A stretch of 64,000 bases of DNA from Parasponia andersonii (GCA_002914805.1 JXTB01000340.1:335189-399188); one strand, 5' to 3'; positions 1 to 12,260 are shown, counted from the stretch's first letter. Numbers and translations: made by a program. Notes: generated by a model from the letters alone, not told the origin.

Positions 1-841
1 GGATGCATAAATTCCATTATGATATAATTAAAATTATGTATCAGATAATAAAATTATAAAATATAAAAAAGAGTGAAAAAGAATCTGTATTATTGCTCCT
101 CAAAAACTTTAATACTTGACCTCTAATAATAAGACAATTACATGACTTAACATCAGTCACTTGACAAAAAAGTCGTGCGCTTTTATCATATTAATTTTGG
201 GTGGTAAAAGCTATAAGGCATTGCTACATGGTACAATACAATGGAATAGTGCTCTAGTTCCTCTACTGCTTTAGAATTGCCACAGCAAATATAGGTATAT
301 CATATAATATATGTTACACATATTACATTATACGCTAAACACAGTTACATTCGTGAAATATAATATATAAATATATATATATATATGTATAATATAAAAG
401 AGCAATACTATGGCAGATGCAGCACTAAAATAACGAATATCCCTCTGTTATTAATGATTTTAATTAATAAATTGGACTTTGTTTGGACTAATTATTCGCT
501 TACACGTGTGTGTATATATATGGCTTGAGGGCTCATTTTTATCCACAGGTTCTAGGCTAGAATAGGCATATAGCAGAGAGAGACAAAGGGATGGGAAACA
601 AGTGGTCTAGTTGGTGGGTTTTGTCATTTGGTGCCCTGCAAGATTATCATATTGTTCGGTTCTATCTTCTTTCCTCTTTTCGATTTTATGATCACTTAAG
701 AGATTTTTTTCGTCCGAAGGGTAGCTCTCGGATCTGCAGATAAAAAGAGAAGGCAGCTATAGATCACCGTAGAAGACATGCCCCTCAACTTTTTCGAGCA
801 ATCAATACCAAATGCTCTTAAATAATCAATACATATATATA

Positions 842-945
842 TAAATAATGAATATATATATGGCACTAATTAAGTAAGTATTTTTTATATTTATAAATAA
901 TGAATATATATATGGCACTAATTAAGTAAGTATTTTTTTTATTTA
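842..945. repeat. 52-bp direct repeat, two copies
   Basis: Two adjacent copies of an AT-rich unit containing AATAATGAATATATATATGG begin near 843 and 895, a spacing of 52 bases. Each runs on through a TTAAGTAAGTATTTTT-like segment. It is a simple local tandem duplication with no coding content. Confidence 0.85.
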
Positions 946-1798
946 TGCATAAGTATTAATTTATTCAATAAAAATTTAGCATATATATTTTTTTATTGTA
1001 AAAAATAAGAGAGAAAGAGCATTAATGTTGTATGTCTTTTCATACTCTTTATTATAGTCATTGGACCATTGGATCACTGTTAGATGGTGATCCAACAGCT
1101 AAAAAATATATATAAAAAAAATATATATTGGATTGACAACCATATATATATATATATATAAACCCTTGTATAAACCCTGCTAATAATAAATTTGTTTGTG
1201 TTGCATTAAGGTTATTTATTGGTGTGTGACACGTTATAAAGTCCACACTAATGAATAATCCTAATGCACTTATTTATAATATTTTTCGGTAATAGGGTTA
1301 GGTGAAAGCTCACTAGACATTTCTCAAGATAGTTAAGCCAATCTATAGTTTTTGTACAAATGCATGAGTAGGATTACTTTAAGTTGTGATTCGCTAGTTT
1401 TAATATCTATTTATTTATCTATACCTGATAATCTTAAAAGTTTGAAGTCTAATCGTTAATTATGCAAGCCAAATAATATGGCAATAACATATAATTGGAA
1501 TGACAAATTGTATAATAATTAATAGACTACATGAACTTTGTTCCTTAGGCTATACGCTAGACTACATGTACTTTATATGCTTTGCTACGAAGTACTTTCC
1601 AAGTCCTTAGGTTATTTTGAATATTTTATATGGTTGTAAACTCTAGAGCTATTTGGCATGACTTTTAGAAGCTATTTTCGTTTGAATTTGTTTAGGTAAA
1701 ATATTAAAAAAACTTTTGAGTTCTAAAAAATTTTTTCAGAAAAAATTAGTCTCATGTAATATTTTAGGAAACAGTTTCGAAAAATATATAGATTTCCA

Positions 1799-2019
1799 TA
1801 TTTAGCTTCATTTTAATAAATGACAAAAAAAATTACCATTTAATCCTTAAATCAGAATTTCAAAGATATTATGCAAATATTATACTAAAAGCTATAACTT
1901 TAATTTCTCTTTCTTCTATTGCATAGAAGGAATAGAAGGATAAGTAAAATATTATCCAAACATTATACTAAAACTATAACTTTATTTAGCTTCATTTTAA
2001 TATGACAAAAAAAATTACG
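1799..2019. repeat. Direct repeat pair, spacing about 185 bp
   Basis: The segment ATTTAGCTTCATTTTAATA followed by TGACAAAAAAAATTAC occurs near 1801 and again near 1985. A second shared segment (ATTATACTAAAA followed by CTATAACTTTA) lies inside both units. It looks like a diverged tandem duplication, possibly part of a small non-autonomous transposon; no inverted ends were found. Confidence 0.55.
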
Positions 2020-3159
2020 ATGAGGTCTTGGAGAGCTAATCGGCGGCGCATCCCAAATAGTCAATCGGCTGCGGAACTCTCTCGAGTCGAGTCTCTCCTT
2101 CACAGTGTTATTGGGATAAATGGATCACGATGTTCACAGTAAAGTCAGTGACCTAGACCATCACTTAGGAATGGTCATATTTGGAGAGGTTTAAGTCGCT
2201 TGTGGAAGTTAGTCCCAAGAATCTCAGTTCCGCACAAATATTTTTTTTTCTGAAATTTTAGTTATTATATATATTATTCAAATCCTTTACTGTTAAAGAT
2301 TCATAATAATTCATTTGATTTCTATTTCTACATGGTTCGTATGATCTTGTATTTGAATTTGTATTAAAATTTATAAATTTTAGGTTCATAAATATTTGGT
2401 TAATAATTTTTTTTTTGTGACGCAATTTGTATATTTGAGAATTTACATGGATTTTCAATATGCTTAGAATCCTAAATAATTAGATAGAGCTCTCTGATAA
2501 AACAATGCACATAATTTGTATAATGAATTGCCTCTAAGAGAACTATTGGGTTCATGAATAAACTAGCAACTAAGGAAAACAATACAATGTATACGACTTG
2601 TTTGATGAATTACGTCTACGAAATTTATAGGGTTAATGTTTATAAACTTTAGATTTATATATATATATATATATATATTTGTGATACAATGAGTGTATTT
2701 GAGTGTTTACATAGATTAAATTAGAATAAAGTAGCAGGTATAAAGTATAGAAAGATAATGCTAGTGATTATTAGTGACAGTAATTAAATAAATATTTTAG
2801 TAAAGTCTTACCTATTGTCTCCACTTGTTTTGGCTACAGCTTGTAGCTATATGATCTCACAACAAATCATGGTTCTTTCTTATTACTTGCTTGGTTTAAT
2901 TAATTAAAAAAAAGTATTTAAGAAAGAGATTACCCTATTATAGTGTCATTGTGAAAATCTATGGATGTTGAAATATGGATGGCACTTAATTTACAGATAT
3001 ATATTTTTATGTGTTACTCCATTTGCCAATCCAATAGGTATTTTTTTTTATTTATGGGTATGTATTTTTTTTTAGCCATTGGATCACCATCTAATAGTNT
3101 AACAAAAATGAAGGATTTATTTATTTAGTTTTTTTTTTTTTTTTTCTGTGTGTCATTGT

Positions 3160-3268
3160 CTACCTATTATGCTATGTGAACATGTTGCTATATGAACATG
3201 TTGCTGTTATACCTATTATGCCTATTATGCTATGTGAACATGTTGCTATATGAACATGTTGCTGTTAT
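3160..3268. repeat. Direct repeat of about 47 bp, two copies
   Basis: A unit containing GCTATGTGAACATGTTGC followed by TATATGAACATGTTGC is repeated in tandem, near 3170 and 3229. Each unit is itself an internal doublet of the GAACATGTTGC motif. No function inferred. Confidence 0.8.
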
Positions 3269-3979
3269 GTAGATAATTTCTAATAATAACAAATATAATA
3301 CTCATGTCCATTTCCATTAGTCGTTAACAAGTTTCAACAACTCAGGTGCATTTATTGCTTTTAGCTTGAATCAAATATATGGTAATGCATAATAATCCTT
3401 CTGTGTGTGTATTTTTTCTTTGTATTGATTCAGATTAGAGGTAATTAGAAAAGATTTTGAACTCATAAGATTTATTTGTAGTCTAAAATCAATTCAATTT
3501 GGTATATAGATTTATATCGTGGTCTATTAATTCTAATATAAGTTAAGTGAAGTATAATTATTTTAGTTCATTTTTAATTCAAGATATTGTAACATTCTGA
3601 AGCCTTTACTTTTGGCTTTGTGAACATCCTCTTTTGAACTTTTACATGGTCCTTTTATTGTATATTCCTTGTTTGACAAATACTTAATTGAGTTACCATC
3701 ATATGTACCTGAAACCATATCAAGTTTTTGACTCACAAACCCATATCAGTTATATTTGACTCATAAGGTATTTTATTTTTAGCTAGAGTTGATTAAGAGT
3801 CATGAACTTTTTATGTATAAAAAACTGAGAATGGTATAGAGAGCATGCACAATACTATTTGAATGGCTGGAGAATTTTTTATGCTTCAAATATTTGCTTA
3901 GTTATTCTAGTTTATTAGAGTATTTCTTTGATATCATTGCCGGAGTATTCATGAGCTCGAGTGCATATATTTATGCAAT

Positions 3980-4700
3980 ATTCAATTCTATTTAGTTTAT
4001 GAAATTTTCATAGTGATTCATGATTATTTTATATTAGTTCATGAATTTTTTTTTTGTCGTTCATAATAATAAGTTGAGTTCATAAATTATATTCTATTAA
4101 TTTTAGGTTCATTATTTTTTCAATGCTTGATACAGATTTTTGTACATTATTTATTTTAACTCCGTAATTGCGTGTGGTTCATCGTTATCAATTTAAAAGG
4201 CAAGTTCATATAATATCCAATTTAGTTTGGTTCATGAATTTTTCATAATGATTCATAATTTTTTCACAATGGTTCATGAATTTTACAGTATCGTTCATAA
4301 ATAATAAGCTGAGTTCATAAATTATATTCTGTTGAATTTAGGTTCATTATCTTTTCAACATTGGGTACTGTAAACTGATTTTTGTACAGTATTTGTTTTA
4401 ACTATATAATTATGCGTGGTTTATAGTTGTCAATTTAAAAGGTCAGTTCACGTAATATTCAATTTTATTTGGTTCATGAATTTTTCATGATTATTTCATA
4501 GTCATTCATAAATAATAATTTGAGCTCATAAATTATATTCTATTAATTTTAGATTCATTATTTTTCAATGCTTGGTACTATGAATTGATTTTTGTACAGT
4601 ATTTGTTTTAACTGCATAGTTGTGTATGGTTCATAGTTGTTAATTTAAAAGGCAAGTTCATATAATATCTAATTCTATTTGGTTCATAAATTTTTCATAT
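3980..4700. repeat. Three tandem units of about 210-242 bp
   Basis: Three diverged copies can be aligned by the shared landmark AATTTAAAAGG, which ends near 4200, 4442 and 4652. Each copy also contains GGTTCATGAATTTTTCAT-like and GTTCATAAATAATAA-like motifs. The motif is AT-rich and non-coding. A similar array in the opposite orientation lies at about 6190-6910, suggesting that both are arms of one transposon. Confidence 0.75.
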
Positions 4701-5814
4701 TAGTTGATGAATTTTCCATATTGGTTCATTAATTTTTTATTACCAGTTTAACTTATGTTTGGTTAATAAGTTTGTGTGTTTCGTTCATAATCTTGTGTAT
4801 TTAGTTCATATATTTGTAGATTCTAACTATAATGTAGTATATTATACTAAAAATTAAGTGGTCATAACCTAGGAAAATCCAAATGCATTCAAAGTTTAAT
4901 ATACTACAACTCATCCATGATAGGAGTATAATGGAACACATAATACTGATTGTGGAATGTTCATCATCAAAAAAGTAGAGACATTGAGGATGGATGCGAG
5001 TTTAGAAGAAATAACGCAAGATAAAATGACTAATTATTGATAAAAGATGGCTATAGCTTCATCACTAGACAGAAGAGAAGAAAGAAATGGCTACGAAAGC
5101 TATAGGGAAATAGAAAAATGAAATTGATAAAGAAGATACGGTTTTATTTGGTTTAATTTGATTGAAGGAAGTTTAGAATTGAATGAAGCATATTCATTTA
5201 ACAAAGATGATGAATATTTTATCATTAGTTCACAATTATGATATATTATAACACCTCAAAATCTTCTTTTTCTTCTAGCTGATAAAATAACATATAAGTT
5301 AATATACTAAAATAACAGGATATGTTTATAGTTTATTATGTCATTTGTGTGGTTTATAAGCTTATGTATATAGTTCATAGATTATGTGTTCAATTCATAT
5401 ATACACAAATTTATACATATATTAGCTTTATAAAGTCATTTAAGTAGTTTATAAACTTACGTGTGTGGTTCATATATTATATGTACATAAAAAAATAAGC
5501 GAAATACATGAATTTTAAACAAGGTATATAAACTCAAACTATTCTATTTGAATAACTTTTGATTGTATAATTCTTAATACATATTTCAGGATATATATAC
5601 ATATACACACATGTATGCTTTGATATAATACTTATCAAAACAGATAAATTAGAGCTAAAAAAATAATGAACAAGTGAGAAGAAGCCAGAAACTATAACCA
5701 CAACAAATTGGTATAAAACACTTTTTTTTTTTTTTAAAAAAAGAAACCATTGCAACTTTAACAACAAGAACTCAATCATGAGTTTTCATTTTCTTTAAAA
5801 CATGCAATTTTGCA

Positions 5815-5965
5815 TAGATCAGATTCTTGTAAGTTTTTTTTCTTGTGGTCGTATCGCTTGCATCGACTATATTGTACTTGTTTCTTCTGGAACTCATCAG
5901 CCGAGAGGAACCTTTCTTTTTTGGCCTACCAATATTAGCTTTCTCAATGATAGGTGGGAGAGCTC
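5815..5965 (-). pseudogene. MULE transposase C-terminal fragment
   Basis: Reading the minus strand from about 5960 gives PPIIEKANIGRPKKKGSS, then a serine/arginine-rich stretch. A one-base frame change then gives a zinc-knuckle-like SRCKRYDHKK. The order 'basic GRPKKK, then CxxC/H zinc knuckle' is typical of the end of MuDR-type plant transposases. No upstream transposase domain is legible, and the needed frameshift means it is not functional. The match is short, so the assignment is tentative. Confidence 0.45.
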
Positions 5966-6189
5966 TCGATGAATAACCCCAATGAGCATGACTTCTAAAT
6001 GGATGAAAAATTTCATCATAAAAAATGAACTAAGAACATAAATATAAAAACAAAGTACATAAGTATATGAATCATAACAAAAATGGTTATCCACCAAATT
6101 CTCTCAAAAAAATAAAATAGATATATCATTATGTATACAAGATTCATATGTATATGAACCACAATAAAAAATATAGAAACAAATACAAA

Positions 6190-6910
6190 GTATTAAACAT
6201 ACTCAACAATACTACACCACCACAAAAAATATATCATCACAAAAATCACAACTAAAAATATACAAAACCAACAAATAAATAATGAACATGCAATAACCAC
6301 AAAACACTAATGCTATATACTACCTCAAAAATCCTATATACCATGTCTAAAATTTATAAACTAAAAAAGAAAATACTTAACATGTTCATAAACAAAAATT
6401 AGAGAACAGAAACACTATATGCAAGTACAAAAAAAAAAACACATATACCACAATAAAGAATTCATAAAATGAATCAAAATAATGAATATTTTCAACAACA
6501 AAAACCAACAAATAATAATGCTATATATTACCACACATAAATATATGTACCATGATAAAAAATTCATGAACAATTACTAATTATGAAAAATGATTCAAAA
6601 ATCATATATCAAGATCAAAGATATCTTATACTACAAAAATCTTATATTCCATAGCCAAAAATATATAAATCAAACAAGAAAATACTTAACAATTCATATA
6701 CAAAAAGTTAAGAAATAAAAAAAAACCATATACTAGCACAAAAATCACATATACTGCAACAAAGAATTCATGAACTGAACTAATAGTGAATATTTTCAGT
6801 AACAAAAACCAACGAATAGTAATACCATATACCACTACAAAAAATATATGTACCACAATAAAAAATTCGTGAACCAACGCCAATTAAGATAAATAGTTCA
6901 AAAACACATA
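6190..6910. repeat. Diverged tandem units, inverted relative to 3980-4700
   Basis: At least two clear units share AACAAAAACCAAC followed by AATA.TAATGC/ACC, near 6494 and 6799 (spacing about 305 bases), with a weaker third near 6270. They contain AAAAATTCATGAAC, the reverse complement of the GGTTCATGAATTTTT motif of the array at 3980-4700. Confidence 0.6.
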
Positions 6911-7159
6911 GAATAACGCAAATAAATATTAATTAATAACAAAAAATGATTATACAAGAAATTAATAGTAGTTGTAAAATAAATTAGCATTAAAAATCAA
7001 AAGCCCCAAAATAAAACACAATACAATAAAACAAGATCAAAATCAAAATCAAAACTTATATAAATGACATAATGAATAAATTTGCCAAAAACATCGTTGG
7101 AGAAGAACCTCAAATGCTGAAAAACATGAAAAATTTCATCAGAAAATTGATCAAAATGG

Positions 7160-7182
7160 GAGAGAGAGAGAGAGAGAGAGAG
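7160..7182. repeat. (GA)n microsatellite
   Basis: About eleven uninterrupted GA dinucleotides in AT-rich intergenic DNA. Confidence 0.95.
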
Positions 7183-7299
7183 TGAGCGGCAAAGAATACA
7201 GGAGAGACAAAACGAGAATAACGAAGCAAGGGAATAAAAAAATACTATACAAAAGAAGAGCAAAAAAAACACGTACTTAAAGAAAAAGGGCAAAAAGAG

Positions 7300-9251
7300 A
7301 AATAAAAATCAAATTTTAATGATACGAACATTTAGCTATAAGATCTAAAAATTAGACACTTACTTAAAATAATTTTAAAAAAATGATCATTCATCGGATT
7401 ATCTCCAAGTAAAAACTACAAGTCCTACATATAAATGATCCTGACTCACGGAGAATTAATATTTTACTCAGTACTTTTCGTCTAATTAGACCACATAATA
7501 TTAATAGAAAATGAAGTGGCTCCCAAATTATGAAAATAGAAAAAGAAAAAGAAAAGCAAAGCAACAATGCCAATTCGGTCATTCAATATGAAAATGGAAA
7601 TTATATGCAAAAAAGGTTGACAAAATAGAAGAGAGAAAATTAGGGACAAAATTATCGTTAGTAAGTTAAGTTTGAGCGGAGTACTACGGGAAAAATGGTG
7701 GACCCATAATTGTTGGTCTTTTTTTTTTTGATATTTTATTTTATTAGTTTTCTACGGGAAAAAAAATAAAGAACAAAATCTAGAACTAACTTACCTTAAA
7801 AATTAAATAAGGAACAAATAAAAGTTTATACTTAAATTTTACATGCTATGCTATCGTGTAGAAGGCTAGTGATGATCAGGGGTAAAAGAAGTCAGTCTTG
7901 TAGATCGATAAAATCATTGATGTTACTACAATCCTTATCATTTTTTTTTAATCCTTATTTTGGAAGACACTCAAGGATCCTTATCTATAAGTTTATTGTT
8001 CATATTTTTAATAAAGGAACTACCAAAGTCTTCATCGATGCAATCAATTTATGTGTCGCTAATGGGTCCATTACATCTAAATAACTCTCTTTTATTAGAT
8101 ACCGTCCAAATAAACAACTAATAGTACTTGACAACTTGTATCGAAATTCCCATTCCATAGTTTAGACATTAAAAAATATATATATGTAAAGCTAAATCCC
8201 CATTTCGTAGTTTTCAAGTTCCAGATATTTTACCGTTATTATATACCAAAAATCACATTCATTGTGGGTTTTCTCCGTCAATTTTAAGCATCACATATTG
8301 ACCTATGGCCACTCTTTATCTATAGAGCAAATCAAGTAGGGTGGTGGAATACTTCTCATTGGTTTTTTATTCCAATTTTCATTATATAATAATGTAACAA
8401 AAAAAGGTGGAAAAGAGAGTTTGTAGTGGTTGGAAATACTTACTAGAATATAATGTTTTCAAATTTATAATTGAAGGTCATATCAGAATTAAATTTAGCT
8501 AAAAATTTATATTTTCTTTTATAATTACCTCAAAATGTTGACACAAGATAAAATTGTAGTTAAAAACATGTTTTTTGCATAGTTGGTAATTTTACTTATA
8601 ATACTTGTATTATATCCGCATATACATATTTTTGAATTATATAGTTGAATTATGTAATTTTATCAAACGTACTTAAAAAATATTTGTATTTTTTATTCAA
8701 CGCTTTATTAAACACATATGTGTCTTTCTGCCGTATTTTATACTTTTCATCCATAAGATCATTTTCATTATCTGCAGTTTTATTATTATTTTTACTTCAA
8801 ATTCAATTTATTTAATCCTAATTTATTTATTTTTTGTTATCATTTATCATGTAATATTGATTTTGATTTGAATTATTTAATATTTAATCAATTATCAATA
8901 AATAATTAAGTACTATATAAAATTTATGATAAATCAAATTCAGGGACGTAAACAAGAATGAGGAATGCCCATTCCCCCTCCCCAACAGAAAAAATTTCTC
9001 CCCTCATGTGTATCTCATCATCAAGTAAACAGGGCCAGGCTAGAAATTCCCAACAAGATTAGGGTCATGTCCTCCCGAACAAGGAACCCACTAGACAGTA
9101 AAAAAAGAAACAAAAAGAAGAAAAATCATTTTTTCCTTTTTACCAGGAATCAACATTAATAATCAAAATTTAAATTCATAACCAACCTCAAACAACACAA
9201 TAAAATCCAAGTAAACACCATTAAGCTTATATATGGATAAGAAAAAACAAT
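7300..9251. other. AT-rich intergenic DNA, no gene seen
   Basis: No domain-bearing frame, RNA gene or complete repeat was recognised on either strand. Short open frames at 7391-7582, 7848-8084 and 8965-9159 have low-complexity or unrecognisable products and no supporting splice structure. Confidence 0.65.
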
Positions 9252-9256
9252 AAAAG

Positions 9257-9464
9257 TGTGGGATCCGTTCCTAAATCATACACCAGTAGATGATTAAGTG
9301 GCAAAATAGGTCATAAGCGGGGCACACCATCTGACACGTGTCCAGAGTGACCGATTAAAAGTCACGCGAGTTGCACGTAGTACCGCATAGGCCTATGGGC
9401 TGTCCGAGGCCAGGGCCGAACCCATCCCAGACCCTGGATGGATTCGGCCTAGTTCGATTATTAC
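9257..9464 (+). repeat. Left arm of terminal inverted repeat
   Basis: Begins at TGTGGGATCCG and pairs with 10081-10269. Matching blocks include CTAAATCATACACCA, TCATAAGCGGGGCA, ACACGTGTCCAGAGTGACCG and GGCCGAACCCATCCCA. The left arm carries about 17 extra bases near 9375-9400. Confidence 0.9.
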
Positions 9465-9780
9465 CTCGATAGCTGGGGGTCGGGAGCCTCAGGGGTCTTC
9501 CGCCAGAATACCGTGGGAAGCAGCTCACTACTCCAGACCTAGACAGAGCATTTAATGCGATCCTGGGTAGGTGTGCACATTGGGCAAGTTGTCCTGACAG
9601 AACGGTGGCTTATCAAAATCTCACCCCCGATAAGCTGGAGTAGTAGGGGAAGGCGGAAAACAGGCCGCGACGATGCAAGGGAGGTCACGGTAATCACGAT
9701 CCGTGATTTTTGGAGTAAGTCATGATGGAAAAAGGTACTCGATCCTGAGATTGAGAGCCAGAAAGCTCCCAGTTCCAGAA

Positions 9781-9793
9781 TTATATATATAAG
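9781..9793 (+). promoter_or_regulatory. TATA box of the LTR promoter
   Basis: TTATATATATAAGC lies in the middle of the LTR, about where the U3 promoter of this Gypsy family would sit. Activity is not known. Confidence 0.5.
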
Positions 9794-10051
9794 CCTTGTT
9801 TCCTCCCTACATAGAGAGAAATACAAAAAAAAAAAATATTTACAAAGAAAAACTAAATCCTTACTATTCAGTCTCAGGGATAAATCACTGACTTAAACAT
9901 CAGAGAGTCTTTGCAGGTGACCACCCCCGCCTCTCCGTTTCAGCCTGAAGCTAGAGGCATTCCGGGATAGCAAGGATACGTGGACAGTTGGTGGATACAA
10001 CGTCAGCAGTTCTGAGACACGTGGACAGTTGGTAAAAACAATACCAACAGT

Positions 10052-10069
10052 TTGGCGCTGTCTGTGGGA
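10052..10069 (+). other. tRNA primer-binding-site-like sequence
   Basis: TTGGCGCTGTCTGTGGGA directly follows the LTR end CCAACA. The Gypsy element at 51653 has the matching TTGGCACCGTTTGTGGG at the same place. TGGCGCC-type sites are typical of plant Tat-lineage Gypsy elements. Confidence 0.7.
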
Positions 10070-10080
10070 AAGGTACCGGA

Positions 10081-10269
10081 CAAGAATCGGACTGGGTCGA
10101 ATCCATCCAAGGAATGGGATGGGTTCGGCCTTGGCCTTGGATAGCCACGTTCGACTCGCGTGACTTTTAATCGGTCACTCTGGACACGTGTCGAACGGTA
10201 TGCCCCGCTTATGATCTGTTCTGCTACTTAATCGTCTACATGGTGTATGATTTAGGAACGAATCCCACA
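10081..10269 (-). repeat. Right arm of terminal inverted repeat
   Basis: Reverse complement of the LTR start at 9257-9464. Its outermost base is the A of CCCACA at 10269, directly followed by the AAAAG target-site copy. Confidence 0.9.
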
Positions 10270-10619
10270 AAAAGTATAATTGGGCAGGTTGAGGGGTGTA
10301 TCGGGCCATATTGAAAACTCATATCTGGCCACAATACACCATATCGAGGAAAAACGTCATTCCTAATCAAATTAAACCAGTGACAAATGAAGTTTTTTTT
10401 TTAATAGGAATTTGCAACACGTGTTTTTATATACATATTTTTGAAATTAATTCCATTGCGCATATAAATAAATTCATAGATTTTTAGCATTCACAAATTT
10501 TTATGCCAGTTGTTTGAAATTATTTTTCATAAAAGTCCGAATTATATTGTTTATATTGTTTGTCGTTTAATTTTTGTACCATATTTTGCTAACTATGATT
10601 TATAACAAATTTTAGTCCA

Positions 10620-12260
10620 AGATTGACAACACAAGAGTAGGGTGAATTGAGTTTTAAAATTTTTTAAGAAACTTTCCAACCGTATAAAATCATAGACATT
10701 CTTCGAAATTTTTAAGCTAAATCAATAATAATAACAAACATATCACAATGATACCAAGTAAATTAAGCATAATAAATATCAAACATTTAATCAAATAGCT
10801 TGTAATAAAGTAAAAAATGTATGGATAAAGAAAATGCCAACTCAGTTTTTATGAGGTTCAATAAACACGACGATTTACCTACGTCCTCAGCTCTTGACAA
10901 CTTGCTTTGAGCTTCTACTATTCAGATCATGATTTTTGGTTTGACCAACCATTTTACAAATGAAATGAATTCTTCTTAAGCTTACCCATGCCTTTACAAT
11001 AATTTTAACTTTGTTTTTATCATGCCTAATATTAGATTATTTTAACTCTGGTGATAATCTTACCTACTTAGATTATTTAGGCAATAATGTTAATCTCACT
11101 AATTCACAGGTTGTTTAGACTCCAATGACAATTTCACCAACTCACGGGTTGTTTAGACTCTGATGATAACCTCATATACACTCAGGTTTTTTAAACTCCG
11201 GTGACAACCTCACATAAATTGAATTGTTTACACTACGGTGCCAACTTCACCTCACATTCAATAGTTTTATAATAATTAAGAGTGAACACATTCAATAACT
11301 CTCATCACAAAGTAATAAATATAATTTTAACTTATAAGATTTGAAAACAAAACACAATAGATGATCTAAGATTGACTCAATATGATTTAAAAGTTAATTC
11401 AATATAAGAATTGGCTTCGTTCTTTGAAAATAGTTGGATAACAATTTAGGTTCATGCAAAATCTTTTTCAAGTCTATATGAAAATTAGCCATTTATAACC
11501 ATTAGACACATTTTCTACTATTTTTGGTAGACAGAAAGTGAGTTTTTGGTAGACTAAAAATATTAGCCGTTAGTAGTACTTTTGCAACGATCAAATTTTA
11601 ACGGATATATTTTTTTTGCTGTCATTTTCGGTAGACTCAAAATCCTGCTTATTTTGACTATTTCAGCATTTGGCTATTTTTTAGATTTTGGCAGCTTTTG
11701 ATTTTTTTTTTTTTTCCAAAACTGATTTCTAAACTTACTTTAAACACTTTAAAAACATTGGAAGTCAATTTGAAAAGAATATTTTGTCTATTGCAAACTT
11801 ATTTTAGTTTCACAAACATATTTAATAATAATTTAGAAAATGTTCGTACTAAAATAAAATCTAGTTTGCAAATAGAAAATCTCTTTTTAGCCTATTTTAA
11901 ATAATCATGATTTCAAATATATTTGTAACTTATTTAAACTTAAGAAATCATGTTTTAAAGAATATTTTGTCTATTTAAATAAATCATTATTTTCTATTTT
12001 CAAATTTTGATAATAAAATAACTAGTTTAAGCTTAAGATAGTTTGAAAACTTATTTGAAAGTATGAGCCAATGCAAAAAAAATTTATGTGTAATGAACTA
12101 AATCAAAAATAAGACTAAATATAAAATATATTCTATCTAAACATGGTCTTGTATCTTGATTGTCCATCTTTAATCTTGATTCTAACAAGTTCTTTAATCT
12201 TGATTCTAACAAGTCTAATATGCATTTATTTTTAAGTTTGATTCCTTGATAAAATTGAGT
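10620..12260. mobile_element. Possible old Copia LTR remnant
   Basis: The start (ACACAAGAGTAGGGTGAATT) and the later AGTTTTTATGAGGTTCA...ACGTCCTC segment resemble LTR ends of SIRE-type plant Copia elements, as does a closing run of repeated CTTTAATCTTGATTCTAAC near 12170-12210. No coding domain, primer site or target duplication was found, so this is a family-resemblance call only. The rest of the stretch is featureless AT-rich DNA. Confidence 0.35.
11030..11265. repeat. Degenerate minisatellite of about 45 bp
   Basis: Four to five diverged units carry the pattern GGTTGTTTAGACTCC followed by GATGACAA-CTCAC. Units begin near 11108, 11147, 11185 and 11222, with a weaker one upstream. It lies inside the proposed LTR remnant. 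Confidence 0.6.

Larger units (their letters stand above)
1..3900. other. AT-rich intergenic DNA, no gene seen
   Basis: No coding region can be supported here. The stretch is very AT-rich, with poly-A/T runs and TA microsatellites near 1142-1160 and 2656-2679. It contains short direct repeats (842-945, 1799-2019 and 3160-3268, listed separately), a GC-richer island at about 2030-2230, and an ambiguous base at 3099. Short open frames here have no recognisable domain and look like chance. Confidence 0.7.
3980..6910 (-). mobile_element. Probable Mutator-like element (MULE) remnant
   Basis: The evidence is indirect. Two arrays built from a GGTTCATGAATTTTT-type motif face each other (3980-4700 and 6190-6910), as long arms of a transposon would. 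Between them, the minus strand at about 5820-5960 encodes a segment resembling the C-terminal tail of MULE transposases. I found no clean terminal inverted repeats or 9-bp target duplication, so the boundaries are nominal. It could also be two unrelated repeat arrays. Confidence 0.4.
9257..10269 (+). mobile_element. Palindromic LTR insertion with U3 ends on both sides
   Basis: A 1013-bp insertion starts TGTGGGATCCG and ends with the reverse complement of the same sequence (CGAATCCCACA). It is flanked by perfect AAAAG 5-bp direct repeats (9252-9256 and 10270-10274). Positions 9257-10049 are one complete LTR of the same family as the Gypsy LTR at 51653, sharing the TGTGGGA start, the CATCAGAGAGTCTTTGCAGG block and the CCAACA end. 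It is followed by a primer-binding-site-like TTGGCGCTGTCTGTGGGA (10052-10069). Then roughly 190 bp (10081-10269) repeat the first ~200 bp of the LTR in inverted orientation, about 85-90% identical by eye. There is no coding region. The TG/CA ends and target duplication indicate integrase-mediated insertion of an aberrant palindromic cDNA. Confidence 0.8.

Noticed and set aside
7160..7182. GA repeat considered as a promoter element
   Set aside because: No gene lies next to it, so it is listed only as a microsatellite.
7391..7582. Hydrophobic 63-codon frame
   Set aside because: T-rich low-complexity DNA readily yields Phe/Leu/Ile-rich frames; no start context or homology.
9539..9826. Minus-strand frame in the palindromic LTR
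   Set aside because: LTR sequence with no domain. A related frame appears in the Gypsy LTR at 51779-52057 only because the LTRs are related.
9257..10269. Mutator-type DNA transposon with long inverted ends
   Set aside because: Long inverted ends suggested a MULE, but the target duplication is 5 bp rather than 9, the ends are TG...CA, and the interior is an LTR plus primer-binding site shared with the Gypsy element at 51653.
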